From Corynebacterium frankenforstense DSM 45800 (GTDB lineage: Bacteria; Actinomycetota; Actinomycetes; Mycobacteriales; Mycobacteriaceae): a DNA stretch of 64,000 nt. A program made the position numbers and the translations under genes. The stretch is from contig NZ_CP009247.1 in assembly GCF_001941485.1 (NCBI RefSeq), positions 124,001 to 188,000 on the forward strand. The letters run 5' to 3'. Below, piece after piece: positions 41,573-50,728 of the stretch. The first letter of the stretch is position 1; every line of letters begins with the position of its first letter. The notes below the pieces were generated by a model. It worked only from the letters and a program-made list of their open reading frames with translations. It had not been told where the DNA came from and did not search any database.

Positions 41573-42448
41573 ATGAGGAACACCCAGCGCACAGCCAGTT
41601 CCGCCGCAGCTCTCCTGCTCGCCGTGGGCGTCGCCGTCTCCGCTCAGCCTGTCGCCTCGGCCCTGCCGCTCGGGGCGACCCCGCCGCGCACCCAGGCCTC
41701 GGTCCAGGTGCAGAACGGCCCGCGCCTGGCCACCCCGAACGCCGACGAGCCGCGCCCGGCGCTCTCGCTGTCGAAGCTGTACCTCGGCCACTGGGTCCTC
41801 CACCACGGCGCGCCGGGCGACGCCGCACGCGTCGAGCAGATGATCCGCTTCTCCGACGACCGCATCGCCAGCGAACTCGACGCGCGCTACCCGCAGGCCA
41901 TCGACGAGACGGCCGACTGGTTCGGGCTGCCCAACACCCACCGCAACGGTTTCTGGGGCAACTCGGTGACCTCGGCCAATGACCTGACGCGCTTCCTCGA
42001 CGCGACCCGCAGTGACCCCGTCGCCGCTCCGATGTTCCGCGGCATGGAGACCGCCGCCCCGGTGGCCGCCGACGGCTACCGCCAGGACTACGGCACCGCG
42101 ACCGTTCCCGGCGTGACCGGCACCAAGTTCGGCTGGTCGGACGACCGCCGCAGCGTGCACGCGACCGCCTCGATCGCCCCGGGCGTGGTGCTCGCGGCCA
42201 ACACCTACGGCACCCGCGAGGCCCACACCGCAGACGTGCACGCCGCGCTGCCCGCGGGCCTGCCGCAGCTGCCCGGCGCCCCGTCCGGCCAGCTGTCGAT
42301 CGACCTGGGCTCCTCGGCGATCCCCGCGGTCAGCGGCGCCGAGCTCAAGGCGCGCCTGGCTTGCCACGACCCGTACAACCTGCGCGCCGGCATCGTCGAC
42401 GCCTGGCTGATCCCGGTCCAGATCGCCGACGCGATCCCGGCCTGCTGA
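41573..42448 (+). CDS. Secreted penicillin-recognising (beta-lactamase-fold) protein
   Basis: The 291-residue protein has a signal peptide (cleavage near ASA at 30). It then shows the serine beta-lactamase/transpeptidase motifs in order: S65-L-S-K68 (SxxK), S94-D-D (SDN-like) and K185-F-G in GTKFGW (KTG-like). The altered second and third motifs suggest a divergent serine hydrolase rather than an efficient beta-lactamase. Two cysteines (CHDPYN and the final AC) may form a disulfide at the C-terminus. TAGACT eight bases before the ATG fits a leaderless mRNA. Its role is probably in the wall or envelope. Confidence 0.75.
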   Translation: MRNTQRTASSAAALLLAVGVAVSAQPVASALPLGATPPRTQASVQVQNGPRLATPNADEPRPALSLSKLYLGHWVLHHGAPGDAARVEQMIRFSDDRIASELDARYPQAIDETADWFGLPNTHRNGFWGNSVTSANDLTRFLDATRSDPVAAPMFRGMETAAPVAADGYRQDYGTATVPGVTGTKFGWSDDRRSVHATASIAPGVVLAANTYGTREAHTADVHAALPAGLPQLPGAPSGQLSIDLGSSAIPAVSGAELKARLACHDPYNLRAGIVDAWLIPVQIADAIPAC

Positions 42449-42480
42449 TCAGGCGGCGGGAGTCCGGCCGCGATCGCCGG

Positions 42481-42497
42481 AGTGAGAAAGTCTCACT
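42481..42497. repeat. Palindrome 1
   Basis: AGTGAGAAAGTCTCACT: seven-base perfect arms around three bases. Confidence 0.6.
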
Positions 42498-42513
42498 GAG
42501 AAAGTCAGAGTGA

Positions 42514-42540
42514 AACCACAGTGAGAGTCTCATTGTGGTT
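42514..42540. repeat. Palindrome 2
   Basis: 27 bases; arms AACCACAGTGAGA and TCTCATTGTGGTT around a single G, 12 of 13 positions paired. Confidence 0.65.
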
Positions 42541-42553
42541 GCCAGAGTGCAAA

Positions 42554-42578
42554 CAGAGTGTGAAAGTTTCACACTCTG
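42554..42578. repeat. Palindrome 3
   Basis: 25 bases; arms CAGAGTGTGAAA and TTTCACACTCTG around a single G, all 12 positions paired. It shares the AGTGNGA-type half-site with palindromes 1 and 2. Confidence 0.7.
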
Positions 42579-42762
42579 GGGCGGACGACGGTGGTTTATC
42601 CGGGAGTCTCGCCTGGAGGTCGTGAAGCCGGATAGTTCCCTTGTGCAGGTACTTCCTCGGCTATTTGGTCGCCTGCCCTGAGGCTTCGTGCGGTATGGGC
42701 GCTCACTTTAAAAGTTGTACTGACTCATTGTAAAAGTATGACTCTGGTTGTACTCTGGCGAT

Positions 42763-44535
42763 ATGGACTGGACCGCGGACAAGGTGCGTGCAGCCGTCGA
42801 GGACATGCGGCGCTACGGTGACGACTTCGTCTCGGTGGAAGCCAAACGCGCAGACGGGGGACTGCCCGAGAGTCTCTCGGAGACAGTGTGCGCTTTTGCG
42901 AACATGCCGGGCGGGGGCGTCATTCTGCTCGGAGTCGACCAGCATGACGGTTTCGCCATCTCCGGTGTCCGCCAACCCAATGTGCTCGCTCAGGGCCTGG
43001 TCGACAGGACCCGTGCCACGGTGGATCCCGCGCCCCATGTAGTGACGAGCTCAGTGGAGATCGAGGGCGTCAGCGTCGTGGTCGCGGAAGTTCGACCGGT
43101 CCACCCGAGTCTGCGCCCCGCAGAGGTGGATGGTGTCGCGTACCTGCGTCAGGGCGACGGCGATTACCAGATGAACGCCAATGACCTGCGTCTTCTCGAG
43201 ATCGACAAGCTGCTGTTCAGGGAGCAGGTGCCCGGCGAGCTACGGCCGGTGGCCGGCACTTCGAGAGAAGACCTCGATGGCGACCTGACCGGCGCTTACC
43301 TGGGCAGCATCCGACGGCGCAGCAGGCGTCTCGGGGCTTTGTCCTCCGATGACGATCTTCTTCGCACAGTCGGAGTCCTGACAAAGGACGGGGAACTGAC
43401 GGTCGCCGGCCTCTACGGACTCGGCTACTACCCGCAGGGACGGTTGCCTTCGCTGTCTGTGACCGCGGCGGTGCGTCTCGATCGGGGGCGGGGACCGGCG
43501 CGAACCCGGAATCTGACTCACTTCGAGGGACCCGTGCCGCAGATGCTCACTGACGTGGTGGACTGGATCGCCGCGAACACCGGTACCGAGCAGGCCTACC
43601 GCGAGGACGGACACATGGAGCAGCGCCCGGAGTTCCCCGGGCGGGCGATCCGCGAGCTTGTGGCCAATGCCCTGGTCCACCGGGATCTCGGCCCGGCGTC
43701 CCTCGATGAGCCGGGCCGACACGTCGACGTCCGGGTCCACAACGACCGAATGGTGATCACCAGCCCGGGCGGTCTGCGTGGCGTGTCGGTTGAGCAGCTG
43801 GAGAGCACCGAGGTCCACACCGCTGAGGTCAACCAGCGTCTCTATCAGCTGATGAAGTACGCCGTCACCCCTGACGGTTCCCGCGTGGTCGAGGGAGAGG
43901 GCGGCGGAATCCGGGAGATGTTCGACTCCGTGCGTGAGGCGGGGTTGGCCAGGCCCAGGCTCTTCGACAACGGCGTGAAATTCACCGTCATGCTGCCCAG
44001 GAAACGACGGTTCACCGCCGACGACGAGAAGGCTCTGGAGCGGCGTTTCCCCGGCACTGATCTCTCGGCGATCCAGAAGACGGTCATTCTGGCCGGCGAC
44101 GCCGGAGAGACGTGGACCCCGGAGCGGGTAGTCGAGGAGTTCTCGCCGCTGGACCGGGAAAGCGCTCGAAGGGAGATCGAGTGGTTGCGGGAACACGGTT
44201 ACCTGGAGACGGCATCGACCCCGCTGAGCCCGGCAAATGACCGCGATACCGGTCCGTCTTCGAGCTTCCCGCAGGAACAGTCCGCTGGGCCTGACGAGCA
44301 GCCGGTACCGTCCTCGACCGGCCGAGGGATCGATCGGATCCCCACCAACCAGCAGCTCGTCATGGAGGCGTTGGTCGCCGGCCCGCTGAACTTCGCCGGC
44401 ATCGTGGACGGCACCGGGCTGACTCAGGGGCAGGCGCGCTACGCGGTGAACAAACTGATCGAAGCCGAAGCCATAGAAATGGTCGGCGGCCAAGGCAGCC
44501 GCCGGACCTTCTACCGGGTCAAACCCGAAAGCTGA
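42763..44535 (+). CDS. AlbA_2 (Schlafen-like) / HATPase transcriptional regulator
   Basis: The 590-residue protein has an AlbA_2 domain (about 10-130: FVSVEAKRADGGLPESLSET, then GGGVILLGVDQ), a linker, an HATPase_c_4 ATP-binding domain (about 285-420: RAIRELVANALVHRDL is the N-box; GEGGGIREM a G-box-like loop) and a C-terminal winged helix (about 529-590). Such proteins are annotated as ATP-binding or regulatory proteins and are common in accessory DNA, including defence islands. The GC content is a little lower than in the core genes. The ATG at 42763 follows a TACTCT box by six bases. The three palindromes upstream may be its own operators (inference). No obvious partner gene. Confidence 0.8.
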   Translation: MDWTADKVRAAVEDMRRYGDDFVSVEAKRADGGLPESLSETVCAFANMPGGGVILLGVDQHDGFAISGVRQPNVLAQGLVDRTRATVDPAPHVVTSSVEIEGVSVVVAEVRPVHPSLRPAEVDGVAYLRQGDGDYQMNANDLRLLEIDKLLFREQVPGELRPVAGTSREDLDGDLTGAYLGSIRRRSRRLGALSSDDDLLRTVGVLTKDGELTVAGLYGLGYYPQGRLPSLSVTAAVRLDRGRGPARTRNLTHFEGPVPQMLTDVVDWIAANTGTEQAYREDGHMEQRPEFPGRAIRELVANALVHRDLGPASLDEPGRHVDVRVHNDRMVITSPGGLRGVSVEQLESTEVHTAEVNQRLYQLMKYAVTPDGSRVVEGEGGGIREMFDSVREAGLARPRLFDNGVKFTVMLPRKRRFTADDEKALERRFPGTDLSAIQKTVILAGDAGETWTPERVVEEFSPLDRESARREIEWLREHGYLETASTPLSPANDRDTGPSSSFPQEQSAGPDEQPVPSSTGRGIDRIPTNQQLVMEALVAGPLNFAGIVDGTGLTQGQARYAVNKLIEAEAIEMVGGQGSRRTFYRVKPES

Positions 44536-44547
44536 CCCGGCTCCCGC

Positions 44548-45510
44548 CTACTTCCCCTCGCGCGGGGTGACCTCGCGCAGGTAGTCGGCGACCTGCTGCA
44601 CCTTCTTGCGCGCCACCGCCGGCGTCTGGATGCGGTGCCGGGCGACGAGCTCGCTCACGGTGATCTGCGCGGCGTCGTCAATCCCCTCCGGGCGGGCGGC
44701 GATCTCGTCCTGTAGGCCGATCTGCGCCAGCGTCGGCGCCCACTCGGACGGGGCGGGAAGCTCGGCGCCGTCACGCACGGCGTCGGGAAGCTTGGCCACG
44801 CTGCCCAGGTCCGGGAACGTCAGCACCAGGGCGTCGGCACGCGCGCCGGCGAGCACCGCCAGCGCGCCACCCGAGGAGTAACCCCACACCGTGACCGTCT
44901 TCGCGCCCTGCGCGCGGGCGTGGTCGATGCACGCCTCGACGGCGGAGACCATCTCCGGGACCGTGTGCTCGGGGGCGAGCGGGTAGTCGAGGTCGATGAT
45001 CGTCGTGCCCGAGAGCACCGCCGCGGCCGCGACCTCGGGGCGCCACTGCATCTCCATCGCCTCGCCGGCGCCGCGCCACCAGCCGCCCGAGTGCAGCGAG
45101 ACGGCCCACGCGCCCGTCGGCTCCGGCGGCACGAAGGCGGCGGCGTTCAGCTCGGGGAGCTCCTCGACCGTGGCCGGGGTGCCGAAGGCCACGCCCGGCA
45201 TCGAGTGGTCCAGGCCCGCGCCCAGCATCAGCATGCCCGCGTGGGTCAGGCGGTCCGGCAGCAGCGCGGTCCACTTGTCGGCCGGCTCCGGGTCGCCGTC
45301 GCCGCCGGCCCACGGCGGGGTGAACGGCGGCAGCGGGTAGTGCGCGTCGATGTAGGAGCCGATCTGCTCGAGCTGCTCCTCCTCGGTCGGGGTGCGGTCG
45401 ACCCCGCCGACGTGGAAGGCCGCGCGCTCGGCGGCGTCGATCTCCGCCTCCGTGCGCTGGTCAGCCTGCTTTTCGAGGTCCTGGTCGTGCTCGTGGGATG
45501 CGTCGTTCAT
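44548..45510 (-). CDS. Alpha/beta hydrolase (esterase/lipase, HSL-like)
   Basis: The 320-residue protein has an oxyanion block SLHSGGWWRG (HGGG-like), DLDYPLAPEHTVP typical of the hormone-sensitive-lipase family, and nucleophile elbow GYSSGG. The catalytic Asp and His near the C-terminus are not evident, and the C-terminal third reads ARHRIQTPAVARKKVQQ, which is unlike the usual HSL end, so the enzyme may be divergent. TAGACT lies seven bases before the ATG at 45510. An exact 16-bp motif lies at 44668 within the coding sequence. Substrate unknown. Confidence 0.78.
   Translation of the reverse strand: MNDASHEHDQDLEKQADQRTEAEIDAAERAAFHVGGVDRTPTEEEQLEQIGSYIDAHYPLPPFTPPWAGGDGDPEPADKWTALLPDRLTHAGMLMLGAGLDHSMPGVAFGTPATVEELPELNAAAFVPPEPTGAWAVSLHSGGWWRGAGEAMEMQWRPEVAAAAVLSGTTIIDLDYPLAPEHTVPEMVSAVEACIDHARAQGAKTVTVWGYSSGGALAVLAGARADALVLTFPDLGSVAKLPDAVRDGAELPAPSEWAPTLAQIGLQDEIAARPEGIDDAAQITVSELVARHRIQTPAVARKKVQQVADYLREVTPREGK
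44668..44683 (-). repeat. Copy of dispersed 16-bp motif (exact)
   Basis: GATTGACGACGCCGCG on the minus strand, in the alpha/beta hydrolase gene, encoding GIDDAAQ. Confidence 0.6.
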
Positions 45511-45566
45511 GGGCCCCAGTCTAAGTCGGCCTCACAGCCGGTTGTGGTACATAAGGAGGAGAAAGC

Positions 45567-46235
45567 GTGCTGAATCGCCTCGAAGGGCAGGAGCGAGCCA
45601 TGAGCGGAACCGCGCACATCTACGACGCCGAGCTGAACCCCACCAAGGAAGACCTGGCCCGCCGCTTCGCCGGCTTCGACGAGGTCGTCGGGTCCTGGCG
45701 GCTGGTCGACCCCGACGACCAGGTCGGCATCGAGATCCTCGTCGGCCGCGACTTCTACGGCCGCGTGCTCCAGCTGCCCGTGACCTACCGGCCGATCGAG
45801 GACGCGCTCGACGAGGGCGTGACCTTCACCGAGATGGACCACAGCGAACTCGGCCGACGCGCGGTCACCATGGCCACCGCCGACCCGGTCGCGGTGCGCG
45901 AGATGATCCGCGCGATCCTTACCGGCGACACCTCGGCGGACTTCTCGCTGGGCAGCCCCGTGCTCACCGCGCACGGCAGCGGCTGCGTGGCCGACGACCC
46001 GATCAGCGAGGTCGGCGAGGTGGAGGTGCGTGAGTGCACCCGTCAGCGCGCCTCCGGCGTGGCGCTTGTCGACGGCGCGCACAGGAACTTCGTGCTGCGT
46101 ATCGCCGCTCAGCCCGGCCCGGCCCGCCCCTCGAGCACCGGGTACCAGACGCCGAAGCTGCGGCTGACGACCACGGCGCCCGAGCTCTTCGGTGACTCCG
46201 AGGTCGTGCTGGCCGACCTGTACTGGATGGGGTAG
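45567..46235 (+). CDS. Maltokinase N-terminal cap-like domain protein
   Basis: The 222-residue protein resembles the N-terminal cap of actinobacterial maltokinases: AHIYDAELNPTKEDL, SWRLVDPDDQVGIEILVG, GRVLQLPVTYRP, then a C-terminal beta-rich part ending LLADLYWMG-like. No kinase domain is present, so it is a stand-alone version, function unknown. The GTG at 45567 has AAGGAGGAG five bases upstream; an ATG at 45600 is an alternative. It is divergent from the alpha/beta hydrolase by 56 bases. Confidence 0.6.
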   Translation: MLNRLEGQERAMSGTAHIYDAELNPTKEDLARRFAGFDEVVGSWRLVDPDDQVGIEILVGRDFYGRVLQLPVTYRPIEDALDEGVTFTEMDHSELGRRAVTMATADPVAVREMIRAILTGDTSADFSLGSPVLTAHGSGCVADDPISEVGEVEVRECTRQRASGVALVDGAHRNFVLRIAAQPGPARPSSTGYQTPKLRLTTTAPELFGDSEVVLADLYWMG

Positions 46236-46277
46236 GGGCCCAGGGGCCGGTGTGATTTCCGGGGCGCCGGCACGGTT

Positions 46278-46371
46278 TTACCGACCCAGGGTCGGTAAGC
46301 GATTTCGCCCGATTCTGTGACCTGCGGGTTTAGTGGGCCCATTTCGGGTTTACCGACCCGGACCCGGTAAA
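46278..46371. terminator. Two related hairpins between convergent genes
   Basis: The first palindrome (46278-46298) is TTACCGACCC / GGGTCGGTAA around one base. The second (46349-46371) has TTTACCG / CGGTAAA arms with ACCC and CCC inside. They share TTACCGACCC, and each is flanked by T- or A-rich bases, as expected for back-to-back terminators of the genes ending at 46235 and 46470. Confidence 0.6.
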
Positions 46372-46469
46372 ACCCCGGCGGCCCGGGTGCCCGGCGCCCT
46401 GCGGAGCGGCCGGGCGAGCGGGCTGAGCCGCCCGAACCGGCCGCTCCGTCCCCGGCGCCCCGGCCCGAC

Positions 46470-47504
46470 TCAGTTCAGCGGCTCGAGCCGCCCGACGGCG
46501 TGGATGACCTCGGGCTTCTTCGCCGAGCGCAGCTGCAGCCCCCAGCCGGAACCGGTCGCGGAGACGGCGGTCGACCCGCCGGTCGACACGCCAGCCGCCC
46601 CCGCACCGTCCGCATCCCGGTCGGCCGTGAACGCGACCTTCGAGGGCAGCCGCACCGGCTTGCTGAACTCCACCTCGAAGCGCGCGGCCTCGGGCACCAG
46701 GCCCTCCATCCCGGCGAGCATCGCGGCGGCCGACCACATGCCGTGGGCGATGGTGCTCGGGAACCCGAAGGCCTTCGCGCCCACCTTGGAGACGTGGATC
46801 GGGTTCTTGTCCCCGCTGGCCTCGGCGTACGCGGAGATCGTGTCCTGGGTGACCCGCACGAAGGCGGGGTTGGCCGCAGGCTCCCCGGCGGCCTTGACCG
46901 TGGAGTCGGCCGCGGCGGGCAGCCCCTCGGTCTTGGCGCCCTTGCCCAGGAAGCCGGAGACCTGCCGCCAGACCACCTCGTCGCCCTCGGCGGGCACGGT
47001 GATCTCGGTGACCATGTCGATGAGCATGCCCGCGCGGTGGGCGCGCGGGTTCTCGGCGCGCACGCGGATGTCGAGCGCCTCGCCGACGTGCAGCGGCCGG
47101 GTCTGCTCGATGGCGTTGGTCAGGTGGACCACGCCGACGGCGCCGAAGGGGAAGCCCTTCGAGTTCATCACCTTGATGGCCAGCGGGAACGCCAGCACGT
47201 AGGGGTAGGTCGCGGGCAGCTCCTCGCCGAAGCGCAGGCCGGTGGTGCGGCAGTACTCGGCCAGGTGCGCGGTGTCGGGGACCACGCCGTGGACCTCGAA
47301 GCGCTCGGCCGGGATCTCCCGCGCTCCGGCGCCACCGGCACCGGCGCCAGAACGGGCGCCCGAACCAGAGCCGGAACCGCCGGCACCCGATCCCTTCTTC
47401 AGCGCACCCAGCCCGGGCACCATCCCGCCGAGCGCCGCGCGGTACTCGCCCATCAGGTCGGGGACGGCAGCGAGCTTCGTGTAACCGTTGGTCGCAGCAG
47501 CCAT
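46470..47504 (-). CDS. htdX: MaoC-like (R)-3-hydroxyacyl-thioester dehydratase, HtdX-like
   Basis: The 344-residue double-hotdog protein carries the hydratase-2 motif ISAYAEASGDKNPIHVS with Asp and His, followed by STIAHGMW. It matches the mycobacterial HtdX (Rv0241c) in size and context. It dehydrates (R)-3-hydroxyacyl-CoA or -ACP in fatty-acid or mycolate-related metabolism. A Gly/Ser/Ala-rich insert (about 38-62) and an Ala/Gly insert near 305-325 are non-conserved. It begins four bases after the fabG4 stop, so the two are one operon, in the same order as Rv0242c-Rv0241c. Confidence 0.88.
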   Translation of the reverse strand: MAAATNGYTKLAAVPDLMGEYRAALGGMVPGLGALKKGSGAGGSGSGSGARSGAGAGGAGAREIPAERFEVHGVVPDTAHLAEYCRTTGLRFGEELPATYPYVLAFPLAIKVMNSKGFPFGAVGVVHLTNAIEQTRPLHVGEALDIRVRAENPRAHRAGMLIDMVTEITVPAEGDEVVWRQVSGFLGKGAKTEGLPAAADSTVKAAGEPAANPAFVRVTQDTISAYAEASGDKNPIHVSKVGAKAFGFPSTIAHGMWSAAAMLAGMEGLVPEAARFEVEFSKPVRLPSKVAFTADRDADGAGAAGVSTGGSTAVSATGSGWGLQLRSAKKPEVIHAVGRLEPLN

Positions 47505-47508
47505 GTTC

Positions 47509-48906
47509 TTACGCCCCCATCATGTTCTGGCCGCACACGCGCACGGTGTTGCCGCTGACCGCGGACGACGCCGGGGCGGCGAAGTACGCGATGGTCTCGG
47601 CGACGTCGACGGTCTGGCCGCCCTGCTGCAGCGAGTTGATGCGCCGGCCGACCTCGCGCGGGCCGAGCGGCATCGCGGCGGTCATGGCGGTCTCGATGAA
47701 GCCGGGGGCCACGGCGTTGACGGTCAGGCCGGCGCCGGTCTCGGCGAACTTGCCGGAGAGCGCGTCGACCAGCCCGATCACGCCGGCCTTGGTGGTCGCG
47801 TAGTTGGTCTGGCCGCGGTTGCCGGAGATGCCGGCCATCGAGGAGACACCGACCACGCGCGCGGAGTCGGAGAGCGCACCGGCCTCGAGCAGGGCCTCGG
47901 TGATGCGCACCGGGGCGACGAGGTTGATGTTCTGCACCATCTTCCACTGGCCCTCGTTCATGTTGGCCAACAGCTTGTCGCGGGTGACACCGGCGTTGTG
48001 CACGATGGTGTCGATCGGGGCGTCGAAGCGCTCGCGCACGTGCTCGGCGATGACCTCGGCGGCGTTGTCGGCGGTCACGTCGAGCGGCAGCGCGGTGCCC
48101 TTGACCTTGTTGGCGGTGTTGGTCAGGCCCTCACCGGCGGCGGGGATGTCGACGCAGACCACGCGCGCGCCGTCGCGGGCGAGCACCTCGGCGATGGTCG
48201 CGCCGATGCCGCGGGCGGCACCGGTGACCACGGCGACGCGCCCCTCGAGCGGGCGCTCCCAGTCGGCGGGCTCCTCGGCGGCCTGCGCGCCGACGCGGAT
48301 GACCTGCCCGTCGACGAAGGCGGACTTGCCGGAGAGCAGGAAGCGCAGCGTGGAGGCCAGCGGGGTGAGTCCGCTTGCCGACGCCGCGTGCGCCCCGCCC
48401 TCGCCGGTTCCCGCACCCGTGGCGGCGGACCCGGCGCCGAGCGCCGGGTCGGTGTAGACGAGCTGGCAGGTGGCGCCTCGGCGCAGCTCCTTGGCCAGCG
48501 AGCGGGTGAATCCCTCGAGGGCGCGCTGGGCGATGCGCTCGTCGATGTCCGCGGTGGCCTCGGGGGTGGTGCCGAGGACGACGAGGCGGGCGCAGGGGGT
48601 GACCTTGCGCAGCTGCGGGTGGAAGAAGTCGTAGAGGGCCTCGAGGTCCTCGGGGCGGGTGATGCCGGTGGCGTCGAAGACGAGGGCGGCGCGCTTGGTG
48701 TCGGCCTCGGCGGAGAGGTACTGGTAGTCGCCGCCGAGCAGGTCGCGCAGGCCGCCGGCCAGCCGGCCGTCGCCGCCGATGACGACGGGGCCGTCGAGGG
48801 CGGGCTCGCCCGGGGCGTGGCGGCGCAGCTTCTCGCCCTGCGGCACGCCGGCCTTGGCGGCGAGCGGGGAGTTGATGAACTGTTCGAGCAGTCCGGACTT
48901 CGGCAT
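47509..48906 (-). CDS. fabG4: 3-oxoacyl-ACP/CoA reductase FabG4 (high-molecular-weight FabG)
   Basis: The 465-residue protein has an N-terminal flavodoxin-like half (about 1-205) and a C-terminal SDR half: [12 protein letters not shown] (cofactor), [11 protein letters not shown], catalytic Ser in VSSMAGI, YATTKAG with Tyr and Lys, and [10 protein letters not shown]. This layout is that of mycobacterial FabG4 (Rv0242c), which reduces 3-oxoacyl-CoA with NADH. ATG 48906 follows AAGGGAG. A Gly/Ala insert (about 155-180) holds an exact 16-bp motif (48373). Divergent from fadA2, operon with htdX. Confidence 0.92.
   Translation of the reverse strand: MPKSGLLEQFINSPLAAKAGVPQGEKLRRHAPGEPALDGPVVIGGDGRLAGGLRDLLGGDYQYLSAEADTKRAALVFDATGITRPEDLEALYDFFHPQLRKVTPCARLVVLGTTPEATADIDERIAQRALEGFTRSLAKELRRGATCQLVYTDPALGAGSAATGAGTGEGGAHAASASGLTPLASTLRFLLSGKSAFVDGQVIRVGAQAAEEPADWERPLEGRVAVVTGAARGIGATIAEVLARDGARVVCVDIPAAGEGLTNTANKVKGTALPLDVTADNAAEVIAEHVRERFDAPIDTIVHNAGVTRDKLLANMNEGQWKMVQNINLVAPVRITEALLEAGALSDSARVVGVSSMAGISGNRGQTNYATTKAGVIGLVDALSGKFAETGAGLTVNAVAPGFIETAMTAAMPLGPREVGRRINSLQQGGQTVDVAETIAYFAAPASSAVSGNTVRVCGQNMMGA
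48373..48388 (+). repeat. Copy of dispersed 16-bp motif (exact)
   Basis: GCTTGCCGACGCCGCG, in the non-conserved insert of fabG4. Confidence 0.6.
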
Positions 48907-49195
48907 GGTGTTGGCTCCCTTGGTCGGTGGTGCTGTACTCGTGTGGAGTCGGACCCGGCGGTCCTGGACCCAGGTGGTTTCTGTCTTGCAGGTGTCGGTG
49001 CACGGTGCAGCGTGCGGCGCCCGGGCGGGCCCGGGGCACCGGTGGCGCTGCACGGTTCGGCTACACCGTAGCAGCGGTATGTGTGGCGCAAGCCAAATCA
49101 AAAAAGAAAAGTTGCACATGCCACGTCGGAGTGTGCGATCATTCCCCGGGAACGCCCGCGGGAAAACCGCGGCCACGACAACCGAGGAGTACACC

Positions 49196-50494
49196 ATGAC
49201 CACCTCCACCCGCCGCGTCGCCGTCCTCGGCGGCAACCGCATCCCCTTCGCGCGCTCCAACCGCGAGTACGCCGACGCCTCCAACCAGGACATGCTCACG
49301 GCCGCCATCGACGGGCTCGTCGCCCGCTACGGCCTGCAGGACGAGCGCCTCGGCATGGTCGTCGCGGGCGCCGTGCTCAAGCACTCCCGCGACTTCAACC
49401 TCACCCGCGAGTGCGTGCTCGGCTCCGCGCTGAGCTCGCAGACCCCGGCCATGGACGTCCAGCAGGCCTGCGGCACCGGCCTGGCCGCCGCGGTCTCCGT
49501 GGCGGACGCGATCGCCCGCGGCCGCATCGAGGCCGGCCTGGCCGGCGGTGTGGACACCACCTCGGACGCCCCGCTGGCCGTCGGCGACGAACTGCGCCGC
49601 ACCCTGATCAAGCTGACCACCGCCAAGTCCACCGCGGACAAGCTCAAGCTCGTCGGCTCGATCCGCCCGAAGCAGCTGGCGCCCGAGCAGCCGCAGAACG
49701 GCGAGCCGCGCACCGGGCTGTCGATGGGCGAGCACGCCGCGATCACCGCCCGTGAGTTCGGCATCACCCGCCAGACCCAGGACGAGCTGGCCGTCGCCTC
49801 GCACCGCAACCTCGCCGCCGCCTACGAGGCCGGGTTCTTCTCCGACCTGCTCACCCCGTTCCTCGGCGTGCAGCGCGACACCAACCTGCGCCCGGACTCC
49901 GACACGGAGAAGCTGGCCAAGCTCAAGCCGGTCTTCGGCAAGAAGGACGCCGAGCGCCACGGCGCGCAGGCGACCATGACCGCCGGCAACTCCACCCCGC
50001 TGACCGACGGCGCCTCGGTGGCCCTGCTGGCCAGCGAGGAGTGGGCGGAGCAGCACAACATCCCGGTGCGCGCCTATCTGGTCGACACCGAGATCGCCGC
50101 GGTCGACTTCGTCCACGGCCCGGACGGCCTGCTGATGGCCCCGACCTACGCCGTGCCGCGCATGCTCGAGCGCAACGGCCTGAGCCTGCAGGACTTCGAC
50201 TTCTACGAGATCCACGAGGCCTTCGCCTCCCAGGTCCTGGCCACCCTGGCCGCCTGGGAGTCCGACGAGTACTGCCGCGGGCGCCTGGGTCTCGAGGGCG
50301 CGCTGGGCTCCATCGACCGCGCGAAGCTCAACGTCAAGGGCTCCTCGCTGGCCGCCGGCCACCCCTTCGCCGCCACCGGCGGGCGCATCCTGGCCACCGC
50401 CGCGAAGACGCTCGAGGAGAACGGCGGCGGCCGCACTCTGGTCAGCATCTGCGCCGCCGGCGGCCAGGGCATCGTCGCCATCCTGGAGCGCTGA
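49196..50494 (+). CDS. fadA2: Acetyl-CoA acetyltransferase / thiolase FadA2
   Basis: The 432-residue thiolase has catalytic Cys92 in [10 protein letters not shown], the HEAFASQ histidine, [12 protein letters not shown], and the second cysteine in SICAAGGQG. Sequence and place (divergent from fabG4-htdX) match mycobacterial FadA2 (Rv0243). It catalyses thiolytic cleavage or condensation of acyl-CoA. GAGGAG precedes ATG 49196 at about ten bases. Followed after 234 bases by the acyl-CoA oxidase-type gene on the same strand. Confidence 0.92.
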   Translation: MTTSTRRVAVLGGNRIPFARSNREYADASNQDMLTAAIDGLVARYGLQDERLGMVVAGAVLKHSRDFNLTRECVLGSALSSQTPAMDVQQACGTGLAAAVSVADAIARGRIEAGLAGGVDTTSDAPLAVGDELRRTLIKLTTAKSTADKLKLVGSIRPKQLAPEQPQNGEPRTGLSMGEHAAITAREFGITRQTQDELAVASHRNLAAAYEAGFFSDLLTPFLGVQRDTNLRPDSDTEKLAKLKPVFGKKDAERHGAQATMTAGNSTPLTDGASVALLASEEWAEQHNIPVRAYLVDTEIAAVDFVHGPDGLLMAPTYAVPRMLERNGLSLQDFDFYEIHEAFASQVLATLAAWESDEYCRGRLGLEGALGSIDRAKLNVKGSSLAAGHPFAATGGRILATAAKTLEENGGGRTLVSICAAGGQGIVAILER

Positions 50495-50645
50495 CCCGCG
50501 CCACCGCCCCGGCCTTCGCGCTGGCCTCGAGTGCCGGGCCGCGCCGGGCCGCGCCGGGCCGCGCCGGCCGCCTCGCGCGGCGGTGCGCCTCCGCGCCGGG
50601 CCATGCCGGGCCGCGCCGGGGCGGGGTCGGACCGGGTGCCCTCAA

Positions 50646-50661
50646 CCGAATCGTTATTCGT
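50646..50661. promoter_or_regulatory. Palindromic operator candidate upstream of acyl-CoA oxidase gene
   Basis: CGAAT-CGTT-ATTCG, perfect five-base arms, followed by TTTTT. It resembles the palindrome at 243-258 (14 of 18 bases). It may be a regulator site or a weak fadA2 terminator. Confidence 0.45.
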
Positions 50662-50691
50662 TTTTCCATGACAGGGGAGTGTCGGCTCCTT

Positions 50692-50710
50692 TAAAGTGAG
50701 CCACAGCACA
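50692..50710 (+). promoter_or_regulatory. 19-bp element shared with the abgT promoter
   Basis: TAAAGTGAGCCACAGCACA, just before the ribosome-binding site. One difference from 16317-16335. Confidence 0.45.
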
Positions 50711-50728
50711 CGAGGAAAGGACTATGTT

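Larger units (their letters stand above)
42449..42762. promoter_or_regulatory. Palindrome-rich region upstream of the AlbA_2/HATPase gene
   Basis: 314 bases without a gene. It contains three consecutive large palindromes (42481-42578), then an AT-richer promoter with repeated TAAAAGT elements (42708-42740) and a TACTCT box six bases before the ATG at 42763. Confidence 0.55.
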
